Assembly: GCA_003166795.1 (NCBI GenBank)
Contig: PMUS01000100.1
Location: 1 to 45,483, forward strand
Source of the DNA: Acidobacteriota bacterium
Lineage (GTDB): Bacteria > Acidobacteriota > Terriglobia > Acidiferrales > UBA7541
DNA: 45,483 nucleotides
Direction of reading: 5' to 3'
In this document: positions 33,704 through 41,175 of the stretch, in pieces
Numbering within the stretch: position 1 is the first letter of the stretch
How the letters are laid out: every line of letters begins with the position of its first letter
Position numbers and translations under genes: made by a program
Notes under the pieces: model-generated
What the model saw: the letters and a program-made list of their open reading frames with translations, nothing else
Databases searched by the model: none
Told to the model about the DNA's origin: nothing

Positions 33704-34300
33704 CTACACGTCGAAGAAAACCGTTTCTTTCGGCCCGCTCAGATGAATTTCATGCCGCCACGTTCCGGGCTGGCCCGCGACAGGTTGCGCCATCAACGTC
33801 GCGCGTCGCGCCTTCGGAACCAGCGCGAGCGCGGGGCATTCGCCGTTCGCGGCGTCGCCTGAAAAATAGATTCGCGTGGCGAGACGCTTCAGGACGCCGC
33901 GCGTGAAGACGCCCACCTCCAGATGCGGCGCCTGCAGTAATTTTCCGCGCCCCGGCACGCGACCCGGCTTGATCGTTTCGAATTCGCACGCGCCGTTTTC
34001 GTCCGTAATCTGTCGTCCGAATCCGCGAAACGCGGAATCGATCGCTTTCTCCTGCCGGTCGTCGGGATGATTGTATTTTCCGTCCGCGTTCGCCTGCCAG
34101 ATTTCTATCAGCGTGTCCGGGACGCATTTGCCATCGCGGTCAAACACCGAACACAGAAGTTTCAAGCGCTCGCCTTTTGCGTCCGGCGGCGCAATGGCCC
34201 GCACGCAATTCGCATCGGTCACCGTAACGGAAAAATACGGCCCGACGGTGCACCAGGGAGTCGGCTCGAGCACGCGCCCGGGTTTACTTCGTGCGCTCAA
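33704..34300 (-). CDS. pcaG: Protocatechuate 3,4-dioxygenase alpha subunit PcaG
   Basis: PcaG pairs with PcaH in the iron(III) intradiol dioxygenase that opens protocatechuate to 3-carboxy-cis,cis-muconate. The product is about 198 aa (usual about 200). It has TPWCTVGPYFSV near the N-terminus, DTLIEIWQANADGKYNHP, FRGFGRQITDENGACEFETIKPG and LEVGVFTRGVLKRLATRIYF. As expected for the alpha subunit, it lacks the iron ligands. I place the start at TTG 34300: an AAAGGAGAG lies 8 nt upstream, inside the end of pcaH, giving a 17-bp overlap. ATG 34336 would overlap pcaH by 53 bp and add a non-conserved, Arg-rich leader. Confidence 0.92.
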   Translation of the reverse strand: MSARSKPGRVLEPTPWCTVGPYFSVTVTDANCVRAIAPPDAKGERLKLLCSVFDRDGKCVPDTLIEIWQANADGKYNHPDDRQEKAIDSAFRGFGRQITDENGACEFETIKPGRVPGRGKLLQAPHLEVGVFTRGVLKRLATRIYFSGDAANGECPALALVPKARRATLMAQPVAGQPGTWRHEIHLSGPKETVFFDV

Positions 34301-35081
34301 AGGGCGTGCTCTCCTTTCCGCGCACGACGATGTCAAACCGGAATCCCAGCGACCAGCCCGGCTCCGTGCGATTCATCTCGAACCGCGAAATCATTCGTTG
34401 TCGCGCTCGCTCATCCCGGACGGAATTGAAAATCGGATCGAACGGAAACAGTGGATCGCCCGGAAAGTACATCTGCGTGACGAGCCGCGTGGCGAACGCC
34501 ATCCCGTACAGTGAAAAATGAATGTGCGCGGGGCGCCACGCGTTTGGATGGTTCTCCCACGGATATGGCCCCGGCTTGATGGTGACGAAGCGATATTTTC
34601 CCTGCGCGTCGGTCAGCGTGCGACCTGCGCCGGAAAAATTCGGATCGATCGGCGCCTGATGCTGATCAATTCGGTGGCGATACCGCCCGGCGGCATTGCA
34701 CTGCCAGAGTTCGATCAGCGCATTGGGTACGGGACGGCCGTTGTCGTCGAGCACTCGGCCGCTGACGGTGATGCGCTCGCCCATCGGTTCGCCGGCGTGC
34801 TGGCGCGTGAGGTCGTTGTCGGTTTCGCGGACGTCGTCATGGCCGAAAACCGGCCCGGTGACTTCAGAAAGCGTGTGCGGCAGAACTATCAGAGGCCTTC
34901 GCGGCGCGCGCGAAAGCGTCAAGCGGTACGGAGGATACAGATACGGCGGCTGAGAATTGCGCGGATAACGGCGATACGGAACGACGAGCGAAGATTCTGA
35001 CGCAGACCGCTCTGCCGGCGATTTCGACTTGGATGAATTGCGCGCGATGGCAGGCTCCGCGAAAAGCGCCTCATTATGCAT
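34284..35081 (-). CDS. pcaH: Protocatechuate 3,4-dioxygenase beta subunit PcaH
   Basis: This is the iron-bearing beta subunit. The four ligands are visible with exactly the spacing of the Pseudomonas enzyme: Tyr134 (AGRYRHR), Tyr173 (PGPYPWENHPNAWRPAHIHF), His186 and His188 (39, 13 and 2 residues apart). The N-terminus has the family's PYRRYPRNSQPPYLYPPY and the GPVFGHDDVRETDNDLT strand. From ATG 35081 it is 265 aa, slightly longer than usual because of a 30-residue leader; a later start is possible. It follows the HIT gene by 16 bp and overlaps pcaG, so pcaHG may be read from the HU-HIT transcript. pcaB, pcaC and pcaD are not present. Confidence 0.95.
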   Translation of the reverse strand: MHNEALFAEPAIARNSSKSKSPAERSASESSLVVPYRRYPRNSQPPYLYPPYRLTLSRAPRRPLIVLPHTLSEVTGPVFGHDDVRETDNDLTRQHAGEPMGERITVSGRVLDDNGRPVPNALIELWQCNAAGRYRHRIDQHQAPIDPNFSGAGRTLTDAQGKYRFVTIKPGPYPWENHPNAWRPAHIHFSLYGMAFATRLVTQMYFPGDPLFPFDPIFNSVRDERARQRMISRFEMNRTEPGWSLGFRFDIVVRGKESTPFERTK

Positions 35082-35097
35082 CCCGCGGACAGAGGCA

Positions 35098-35580
35098 TCA
35101 AGCCGCGAGGGCTTTGCGCAGTCTTTCAAACGTGGTCGAGAGTTCTTCGGGCTCGACGCGCGTTTCGCCGGTGACGGTCATGAAATTGGCGTCGCCGCCC
35201 CAGCGCGGAAGCACGTGCAGGTGCAAATGTCCCGTGACGCCTGCGCCCGCGGCGCGGCCCAGGTTCATGCCCAGGTTGTAACCCTCGGGCCGGTAGGCGT
35301 TGCCGATCGCCGTCTGCATGCGCTGCGCCAGGCGCATCATCTCGGCAAGCGTGTCGGAATCGGTTGCGGCTAGATCGGCGACGTGCGCGTAGGGAACCAC
35401 CATCACGTGGCCGCTGGTATAGGGATAGCGATTCAGGATGACGAAATTTTTCGCGCCGCGCAGAACGATCAGCGTTTTCGGATCGTCATTGGCAGCGAGG
35501 GCGTCGCAGAAGATGCAGTGGTCGTCCTTCTTCGCATCGGCGATGTAGCGATACCGCCACGGCGTCCACAGATAATCCAT
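35098..35580 (-). CDS. HIT-family nucleotide hydrolase/transferase
   Basis: The 160-aa product has a CX2C zinc motif near the N-terminus (DDHCIFCDAL), the central NRYPYTSGHVMVVPYAHV strand and the histidine triad HLHLHVLP (about residues 119-126) with the catalytic middle His. The opening MDYLWTPWRYRYI is typical of the diadenosine-polyphosphate hydrolase/phosphorylase branch of the HIT family. It lies 5 bp downstream of the HU gene stop codon and 16 bp upstream of pcaH, suggesting a run-on operon. The exact nucleotide substrate cannot be told from sequence. Confidence 0.9.
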   Translation of the reverse strand: MDYLWTPWRYRYIADAKKDDHCIFCDALAANDDPKTLIVLRGAKNFVILNRYPYTSGHVMVVPYAHVADLAATDSDTLAEMMRLAQRMQTAIGNAYRPEGYNLGMNLGRAAGAGVTGHLHLHVLPRWGGDANFMTVTGETRVEPEELSTTFERLRKALAA

Positions 35581-35585
35581 CCCGC

Positions 35586-35933
35586 TTAGTCCTGCGCGCC
35601 GGACCCGGCCACATGCGGATTGTTGACGTAGTCTTTCAGCTCTTTGCTGGGCTTGAAAAAGGGGATCTTCTTCGGCGGGACTTCCACTTTCGCCCCGGTC
35701 TTCGGATTTCGCCCGGTGCGCCCGCGACGCTGTCGCGTGCGGAAACTGCCGAAGCCGCGAATCTCGATCTTGTCGTCCGCCTGGAGCGCCGCGATGATGC
35801 TTTCGAAGATGGTCTCCACGACCGCCTCCGATTCCTTCCGCGACAGTTCGGTGGCCCGCTCGACCTCTCCCACGAGGTCGGCCTTGGTCATCGTATGTTC
35901 TTTGTTTTCGTGCTCTCCCGCAACTTCTGCCAT
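35586..35933 (-). CDS. HU/IHF-family nucleoid protein
   Basis: This is a 115-aa DNA-bending protein. The core MTKADLVGEVERATELSRKESEAVVETIFESIIAAL is the helical dimerisation part. IEIRGFGSFRTRQRRGRTGRNPKTGAKVEVPPKKIPFFKPSKEL is the family signature with the beta-arm tip RNPKTG. ATG 35933 is supported by GAGGAGG 10 nt upstream; a later ATG (35891) at the core has no site, so the protein carries a 14-residue acidic leader. It follows rpsA on the same strand by 133 bp, the same pairing as rpsA-ihfB in E. coli, which suggests IHF-beta-like ancestry. Subfamily is not settled. Confidence 0.92.
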   Translation of the reverse strand: MAEVAGEHENKEHTMTKADLVGEVERATELSRKESEAVVETIFESIIAALQADDKIEIRGFGSFRTRQRRGRTGRNPKTGAKVEVPPKKIPFFKPSKELKDYVNNPHVAGSGAQD

Positions 35934-36066
35934 CGGATGAGAGCCTCCTCTCGCAACTACTGATTATTGTGGGCCGAACGCGCGCTGGGGCTTAGCGTCT
36001 AACGATCTTGGCACATCATCCAAGCTACCGCAAGGTAAACGCCTGATTTCGCTCGGGTAAACGCTC

Positions 36067-38073
36067 TTACGACGACTGCAGCTTGGCCCGGACCGCATCG
36101 CCGATCGTGGCCGTGGGCGACGACTTCGTTGACCGGAACGACTTGATTTCTTCGCGTTCGACCTGCTTCTGCGCAGCGCGGAAGCTCAGGCTGATCTTGC
36201 GCTGCTCCGGTTCGAGCCGCAATATTTTGAAATCGTATTCCTGGCCCGCGGTCAGCACGGCGGTTACGCGCGCGTCCCGCGGGGCTTTCGCCTTTTCGCG
36301 CTCGCCCTTGGGCCGCCGTTCCTCGATTTCGGAGACATGGCACAGACCTTCGATGCCTTCCGCCAGCTCCACGAAGGCCCCAAAATCCGTGGTGCGCGCG
36401 ACCTTCCCCTTGAGGACGTCGCCGAGCTTGTGATCCTTGAACCAGTTCGCCCAGATATCGTTCATCTGCTTGATGCCCAGCGACAGCCGGCGATTCTGCG
36501 AATCCACTTTCAGCACTTTCGCTTCAACCGCTTCGCCCTTCTTGAATTTCTCGCTGGGATGCTTGATGCGCTCGGTCCAACTGACGTCGCTGATGTGGAT
36601 CAGCCCCTCCATGCCCTCTTCGAGTTCCACGAACGCACCGAACTCCGCCAGGTTGCGGATGCGGCCGTTGACAATCGCGCCCACCGGATATTTCTGCGCG
36701 GCCGCGTCCCAGGGATCGGGGAGCAATTGCTTCATGCCGAGCGAAATCCGCCGCTGGTCCGTCTTCACATCGAGCACCACCACGTCCACTTCTTCATCCG
36801 TCTTGACGATTTTCGAGGGGTGCTTCACATGTTTCGACCAGCTCATTTCGCTGACGTGCACCAATCCCTCGACGCCCGGCTCGATCTGCACGAATACGCC
36901 GTAGTCCGTCACGCCCACGACTTTTCCGTGCACGCGCGTTCCGGTGGGAAACCGCTCGGGCACCGTGGCCCAGGGATCGGGCAGCAATTGCTTGCGTCCG
37001 AGGGAAATGCGCTGCTTTTCCTTGTCGAATTTCAGGATTTGAACCTGAATTTCATCGCCGGGCTTCACGATCGAATTGGGATGTGGCGCGCGTCCCCACG
37101 CGAGATCGCTCACGTGGAGAAGGCCGTCCATCCCGCCAAGGTCCACGAAAATTCCATAGTCCGTCACGTTCTTCACGCGGCCCGTCACCACCGCGCCTTC
37201 GGAAAGCGTTCCGGCCAGGGCGTCGCGCATGGCCTTCTGCTCGTCTTCCAGAATCGCGCGCCGGCTGACCACCACATTGCCGCGCTTGCGGTTCAGCTTC
37301 AGCACGCGCACTTCGATCTCGCGGTCCTTCCAGGATTCCAGATCGTGCACCGGCCGCAATTCAATCTGCGAAGCCGGCAAAAAAGCGCGCACGCCGATAT
37401 TCACCACCAGGCCGCCCTTGATTCGCTCGTTGATCTTGCCGGTGACGTTCGTGTGCTCGCGGTAGGATTTTTCGATGCGCTCCCAGACGCGGCGGCGGTG
37501 CGCGCGCACGTACGACAGCAGGACGTAGCCATCCTTCCGCTCGTGCAGCCGCTCGACCTCGATCGTCTGCCCTTCGCCGAATTCGATGGGTTCGCCCGAA
37601 TCGAGGAATTCCTGCGCGGGGACCAGTCCTTCGAACTTTCCGCCGACAGCCACGACCACGCCTGCGTCCGTGACTGCCAGCACGCGCCCGTCGAAAATCT
37701 CGCCTTCGCTTGCCGCCGGAGGAGTGGAGAATTGGTCCAGCAGCTGGTCCATCGTCTCGGTTGTTTCGGCTTCTTCCGCCGCGGGAGATTCGATCGCGGG
37801 GGCGGCGGCTGAGGCTCCGACCGTCGTGGCGCCGGTGGTTTCCTCACCCGAGACAGTCGTCGCAATTTCGCGGGAGCCGGAATTTTCCTCTACGGTTGCA
37901 GGGATCGGGTCGAGCACCGCCGGCGCTCGAACGGCGGCGGTGGCAGCGCCAGCCGCGCTCGGCTGCGCGGAGATTCCCACGGGGGTTTCAGGAGTCAAAT
38001 TCGCCGCCTCGGCCTGAGCCGGGGTTGTTTCAATGGCGGATGGTTGTGGGTTGTTGTCGTTTTCGGGTGACAT
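36067..38073 (-). CDS. rpsA: Ribosomal protein S1, six S1 domains plus a long disordered N-terminal tail
   Basis: S1 helps the 30S subunit bind and unfold mRNA. The 668-aa product is longer than E. coli S1 (557 aa). The first 120 residues are rich in Ala, Glu, Pro and Thr and look disordered. Six S1 OB-fold domains follow from residue 123. Domain 1 contains GKFEGLVPAQEF, domain 2 IGVRAFLPASQIE, and domains 3-6 the strong RNA-binding signatures such as TDYGIFVDLGGMDGLLHVSDLAW and AEFGAFVELEEGMEGLIHISDVSW. A short basic C-terminus ends at about TIGDAVRAKLQSS. ATG 38073 has GGAGG 9 nt upstream. A strong promoter lies about 125 bp upstream. Confidence 0.97.
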   Translation of the reverse strand: MSPENDNNPQPSAIETTPAQAEAANLTPETPVGISAQPSAAGAATAAVRAPAVLDPIPATVEENSGSREIATTVSGEETTGATTVGASAAAPAIESPAAEEAETTETMDQLLDQFSTPPAASEGEIFDGRVLAVTDAGVVVAVGGKFEGLVPAQEFLDSGEPIEFGEGQTIEVERLHERKDGYVLLSYVRAHRRRVWERIEKSYREHTNVTGKINERIKGGLVVNIGVRAFLPASQIELRPVHDLESWKDREIEVRVLKLNRKRGNVVVSRRAILEDEQKAMRDALAGTLSEGAVVTGRVKNVTDYGIFVDLGGMDGLLHVSDLAWGRAPHPNSIVKPGDEIQVQILKFDKEKQRISLGRKQLLPDPWATVPERFPTGTRVHGKVVGVTDYGVFVQIEPGVEGLVHVSEMSWSKHVKHPSKIVKTDEEVDVVVLDVKTDQRRISLGMKQLLPDPWDAAAQKYPVGAIVNGRIRNLAEFGAFVELEEGMEGLIHISDVSWTERIKHPSEKFKKGEAVEAKVLKVDSQNRRLSLGIKQMNDIWANWFKDHKLGDVLKGKVARTTDFGAFVELAEGIEGLCHVSEIEERRPKGEREKAKAPRDARVTAVLTAGQEYDFKILRLEPEQRKISLSFRAAQKQVEREEIKSFRSTKSSPTATIGDAVRAKLQSS

Positions 38074-38198
38074 GAAGAGCGGCCTCCGTACAGTTTCGGA
38101 CCCTGTTTGCCAAAGGTTCGGCCTTGGCTACTCCACCCTACTGGGGGCCAGAGCAATGAAGGGGATAGAGCGTCCACGCTCGACGCTGCACCGCAGAA

Positions 38199-38228
38199 AT
38201 GATACCCGCCCGGTTTGCGCGTTGTCAA
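38199..38228 (-). promoter_or_regulatory. Strong sigma-70 promoter for rpsA
   Basis: On the minus strand, a perfect TTGACA (38228-38223) and TATCAT (38204-38199) are separated by 18 nt. The implied start near 38192 leaves a leader of about 118 nt before the rpsA ATG. This is long enough for autoregulation by S1, as in E. coli, but no specific structure was identified. The rest of the 323-bp gap (38229-38396) holds no gene that I can support. Confidence 0.7.
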
Positions 38229-38396
38229 TCAAACCAAGCACAGGGTCGTGGCGTCATTTCAGCGTGCAGACGAGTTTGAATCCGAGCTCATCCCGAAGGA
38301 CGCCGGTGTTTCTTCTCGCTGGGCGCAGATTAATACGCCACCCGGAGAAGCCAGTCGCGTTGTGCGGCGGGGAGGATATGCTAAAGTTGCGGGCCG

Positions 38397-39560
38397 ATGC
38401 GGATCTTCGTTCTCGGGGCGGGCGGCACGGGCTCCTTGCTGGCACAATTGCTGGAGCGCCAGGGACATACCGTATGGTGCGGCGATCGCGATCCTGAACG
38501 CGCGCGGCGGTTTCTGGGCAGGAAGAGCGCGCTCAAAGTGGTGGAAGCGAACGCCCGGAACCTGTGGTCAATCGTTCGCGCGGGCCGCGGCGCGAATCTG
38601 GTGATCAATGCATCGCCCGCCGTGTTCAATAAAATTATCCTGCGCGCCGCGCTCCGCCTGCGCGCCCACTACCTCGATCTGAACTCGCACCTGACGCACC
38701 ATCCGTTCCGGCCCGAGCAATTCCGTTTTCACAAGCAATTCCTGGCGAAGAATCGCGCGGCCCTGATCTGCGCCGGCGCAGCGCCGGGACTCACCAACCT
38801 GCTGGCCCAGCGCGGCTCGGAAATGCTCGACGCGGTCGAGGCTGTGCACATTCGCCTCTTTGAAAGCACGGAGAGCAAGGATCCGGTGTCCACGTGGTCG
38901 GCGGACGTGGCCTACGACGAAGCGATTTCGCGCCCGCGCGTTTATCGCCACGGGAGATTCTCGCTGGCCAAGCGGTTCGACGAGCGCGAGAAATTCCGCT
39001 TTCCGCCGCCCATCGGCGAAGTGCCCGTCTATTTGGCCGCGCAGGACGAAGTCTGCATGCTCCCGTATGTGATGCCGGTCCGCGACGTGGACGCGAAAAT
39101 CGGCGGCAACGATTTCGACCGCTTGCGGCGGTGGTACCGGCAGGGGAAGCTAAATCGCTCGGCAGGGATCGTGCGCAAGCGGTTTCCCGAGACTCTTACG
39201 CCGCGACGCGTCGCCAAGCTGATCCGCCAGGGCATTCTCGAAAACGCGCGCTTTGCTGCCGCCGTTCTGGTCCGCGGCATGAAGGACGACCAGCCGATTT
39301 TGCTGCGCTGGGACGCCAGCTTTCCCACGCTCTACACGATTCGCCAGCGCGGCCTGGTTTCCACTCCGATTGCCTACGCCACCGCGCACCTCGCCGCGAT
39401 TTTCGTCAAACATTTCCCGCGCGATTCCGCGGGCGTCATCGGGCCGGAATCGCTGCCCGCTGAAACCCGACGCGCCATCCTCGCGGCCGCGCGCTCGCGC
39501 GATTTCCGCATCGCGCTGAAGACCACGCGCCTGAAAAAACAGGAAGACGACGATTTCTAG
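38397..39560 (+). CDS. Saccharopine dehydrogenase-like NAD(P)-binding protein
   Basis: The 387-aa product opens with a Rossmann fold (MRIFVLGAGGTGSLLAQLLERQGHTVWCGDRDPERARRF). NLVINASPAVFNKIILRAALRLRAHYLDLNSH and LICAGAAPGLTNLLAQRGSEML follow, the pattern of saccharopine dehydrogenase / carboxynorspermidine synthase-like proteins. The second half holds a mixed domain (FRFPPPIGEVPVYLAAQDEVCMLPY). Such proteins reduce imines to secondary amines or act in unknown oxidations. The C-terminus is basic, then acidic (KTTRLKKQEDDDF). No ribosome-binding site is evident at ATG 38397. It stands alone, divergent from rpsA and 110 bp before efp. Substrate unknown. Confidence 0.82.
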   Translation: MRIFVLGAGGTGSLLAQLLERQGHTVWCGDRDPERARRFLGRKSALKVVEANARNLWSIVRAGRGANLVINASPAVFNKIILRAALRLRAHYLDLNSHLTHHPFRPEQFRFHKQFLAKNRAALICAGAAPGLTNLLAQRGSEMLDAVEAVHIRLFESTESKDPVSTWSADVAYDEAISRPRVYRHGRFSLAKRFDEREKFRFPPPIGEVPVYLAAQDEVCMLPYVMPVRDVDAKIGGNDFDRLRRWYRQGKLNRSAGIVRKRFPETLTPRRVAKLIRQGILENARFAAAVLVRGMKDDQPILLRWDASFPTLYTIRQRGLVSTPIAYATAHLAAIFVKHFPRDSAGVIGPESLPAETRRAILAAARSRDFRIALKTTRLKKQEDDDF

Positions 39561-39577
39561 CGGCCCCTCCGCGAGGT

Positions 39578-39607
39578 TTGACCGCATGCAATCCGGCCCG
39601 GTATAAT
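39578..39607 (+). promoter_or_regulatory. Near-consensus sigma-70 promoter for efp
   Basis: TTGACC (39578-39583) and a perfect TATAAT (39602-39607) are separated by 18 nt. The efp ATG (39671) has AGGAG at 39661-39665. Confidence 0.75.
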
Positions 39608-39670
39608 TGACGTCTCGGCTGGACCCAAATACGCTGCAGGGAAACCCCGAACAAGAATTCAGGAGCATTC

Positions 39671-40231
39671 ATGCTTAAGGCCACACTTCTGCGCGCGGGA
39701 ATGATCATCAAGCACGACGGCGATCTCTACTCGGTCTATAGCGTGGACCATCGCACACCCGGCAACAAGCGCGCGGCCATGGCGACCAAGATGCGCAACC
39801 TGCGCAACGGCTCCATGATTGACCACCGGTTCCGCGCCGAGGAATTTCTCGATAAGGTTACGGTGGACGAAATCGAATTCGACTACCTCTATAGCGACGG
39901 CGAAGGCCACCACTTCATGAACACGCAGAGCTACGAGCAGCTCGCCCTGCAGAACGACATCGTCGGAGACACCAAGGACTACCTCATTCCCAACATGCCG
40001 GTGAAAATCGAGTATTACGACGAGAAGCCCATCGGCGTGCTGATCCCGGACACGGTTGACCTGATGGTTGTGGACACGGAACCCAGCATCCAGAAGGCGA
40101 CGGCCAGCTCTGTGATGAAGCCGGCGAAACTTGAAACCGGCCTGGTGATCAACGTACCGCCATTCGTCGGCACCGGCGACAAAGTGCGGGTGGATACCAC
40201 CGAAGGCCGCTACATTCAGCGCGTGCAATGA
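39671..40231 (+). CDS. efp: Elongation factor P with non-canonical loop (Asn32)
   Basis: EF-P relieves ribosome stalling at polyproline. The 186-aa product has the usual three beta-barrel domains. Domain I is LRAGMIIKHDGDLYSVYSVDHRTPGNKRAAMATKMRNL, domain II runs from about residue 65, and domain III ends TGDKVRVDTTEGRYIQRV. The loop between the strands of domain I, normally PGKG with a modifiable Lys (Lys32 in Bacillus, Lys34 in E. coli) or Arg32 in EarP users, reads PGNKRA here. Aligning to Bacillus numbering places Asn32 at the tip with Lys33-Arg34 next. ATG 39671 has AGGAG 5 nt upstream and a near-consensus promoter. Identity as EF-P is firm; how or whether it is modified is open. Confidence 0.95.
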   Translation: MLKATLLRAGMIIKHDGDLYSVYSVDHRTPGNKRAAMATKMRNLRNGSMIDHRFRAEEFLDKVTVDEIEFDYLYSDGEGHHFMNTQSYEQLALQNDIVGDTKDYLIPNMPVKIEYYDEKPIGVLIPDTVDLMVVDTEPSIQKATASSVMKPAKLETGLVINVPPFVGTGDKVRVDTTEGRYIQRVQ

Positions 40232-40280
40232 CAATCCGATAAGGATTGTCACCCTGAGCGAACAACGTGAGCCGAAGGGT
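40229..40280. repeat. Stem-loop plus GTCACCC-type dispersed repeat after efp
   Basis: A perfect 9-bp stem TGACAATCC/GGATTGTCA with loop GATAA (40229-40251) includes the efp stop codon. It runs straight into GTCACCCTGAG...AAGGGT (40247-40280), whose ACCCT/AGGGT ends pair. This matches the repeat at 4877-4906 in layout. No T-run follows, so a Rho-independent terminator is doubtful. The GTG start of the next gene (40267) lies inside it. Confidence 0.65.
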
Positions 40281-41175
40281 TACCCCACTCGCCGTCGTCG
40301 CGTTCGCAGCGGTCGTTGTTGCCGTCGCGATCGGGTCCCCCTCTCCCGCGCAGCAGGTCCGCGATTCCGTCGCCCCGCCTCAACCAGATCAGCGTCCGCT
40401 GCCGGATATTCCCACGCTTCTCCGCGACATCGGCAAGAATCAGCAGGCTCTCGAAGACCTTCGCAAGCTGTACACCTGCCGCCTCTCCGAGGAAGAAGAC
40501 AAGATGAATTCTGACGGCCAGGTGAAATCGCGCTTGGTGAAGGATTACGACGTGTTTTACATCGGCGACGAGCAGGTCCTCCACCTGCTCGCCAAGGACG
40601 GCAAGCCGCTCGACGCCGGTAAAAAGAAAGAAGAGGACGGCCGCTTCAACAAGCAGTACGACGATTTGAAAAAGAAGCAGGCGGAACTCGCCGGCGATCC
40701 CAAAAAACAGGCGAGAAAGGAAGAAGAGGACGACGCGGAGGTTTCGGACTTTCTTCGCGCCGAGCTCTTCACGAATCCGCGCCGCGAAAGTTTTCGCGGC
40801 CAGGAAGTGATTGCCTTCGACGTCAACGGGAACCCGGACTACAAGCCGAAGAAGCGAATCGACAGCATCATCCAGAAACTTTCCGGCGTCATGTGGGTGG
40901 ACGAGCAGGCGCGCGAAATCGTGCGCCTGGAGGCTCATTTCGCGGAAGGCGTGAAAATCGGCGGAGGCCTGGTCGCTTCACTGCAGAAGGGATCGAATTT
41001 CGTATTCGAGCAGGAAAAAATCAACGACGAAGTCTGGCTGCCGTCCTACGCCGAGGTGCACTTCGCCGGCCGCATCTTCGTGGTGAAGCTGAAGCAGAAC
41101 GCCATCGACCGCTACACGGATTACAAAAAGTTTCGCGTCGGCGCCGCGCTGGGTTCCACTACTTCTCAAGACTGA
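40267..41175 (+). CDS. Secreted protein of unknown function, start inside a repeat
   Basis: The 302-aa product has a signal peptide (LAVVAFAAVVVAVAIGSPSPA, cleavage near residue 28) and a Pro-rich linker. A domain with a lone Cys (LYTCRLSEEEDKM) follows, then a highly charged Lys/Glu coiled-coil-like stretch (about residues 118-160). The C-terminal beta-rich part (SGVMWVDEQAREIVRLEAHF, VWLPSYAEVHFAGRIFVVKLKQN) recalls outer-membrane lipoprotein-sorting (LolA/LolB-like) folds. I cannot name a family. The GTG start lies within the hairpin repeat after efp, and the first residues (MSRRVTP) come from the repeat. Its last 17 bp overlap the 3' end of purB on the other strand. Confidence 0.78.
   Translation: MSRRVTPLAVVAFAAVVVAVAIGSPSPAQQVRDSVAPPQPDQRPLPDIPTLLRDIGKNQQALEDLRKLYTCRLSEEEDKMNSDGQVKSRLVKDYDVFYIGDEQVLHLLAKDGKPLDAGKKKEEDGRFNKQYDDLKKKQAELAGDPKKQARKEEEDDAEVSDFLRAELFTNPRRESFRGQEVIAFDVNGNPDYKPKKRIDSIIQKLSGVMWVDEQAREIVRLEAHFAEGVKIGGGLVASLQKGSNFVFEQEKINDEVWLPSYAEVHFAGRIFVVKLKQNAIDRYTDYKKFRVGAALGSTTSQD

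Noticed and set aside
36337..37812. 491-codon plus-strand frame opposite rpsA
   Set aside because: It is antisense to six clear S1 domains; its repetitive translation simply mirrors the S1 repeats.
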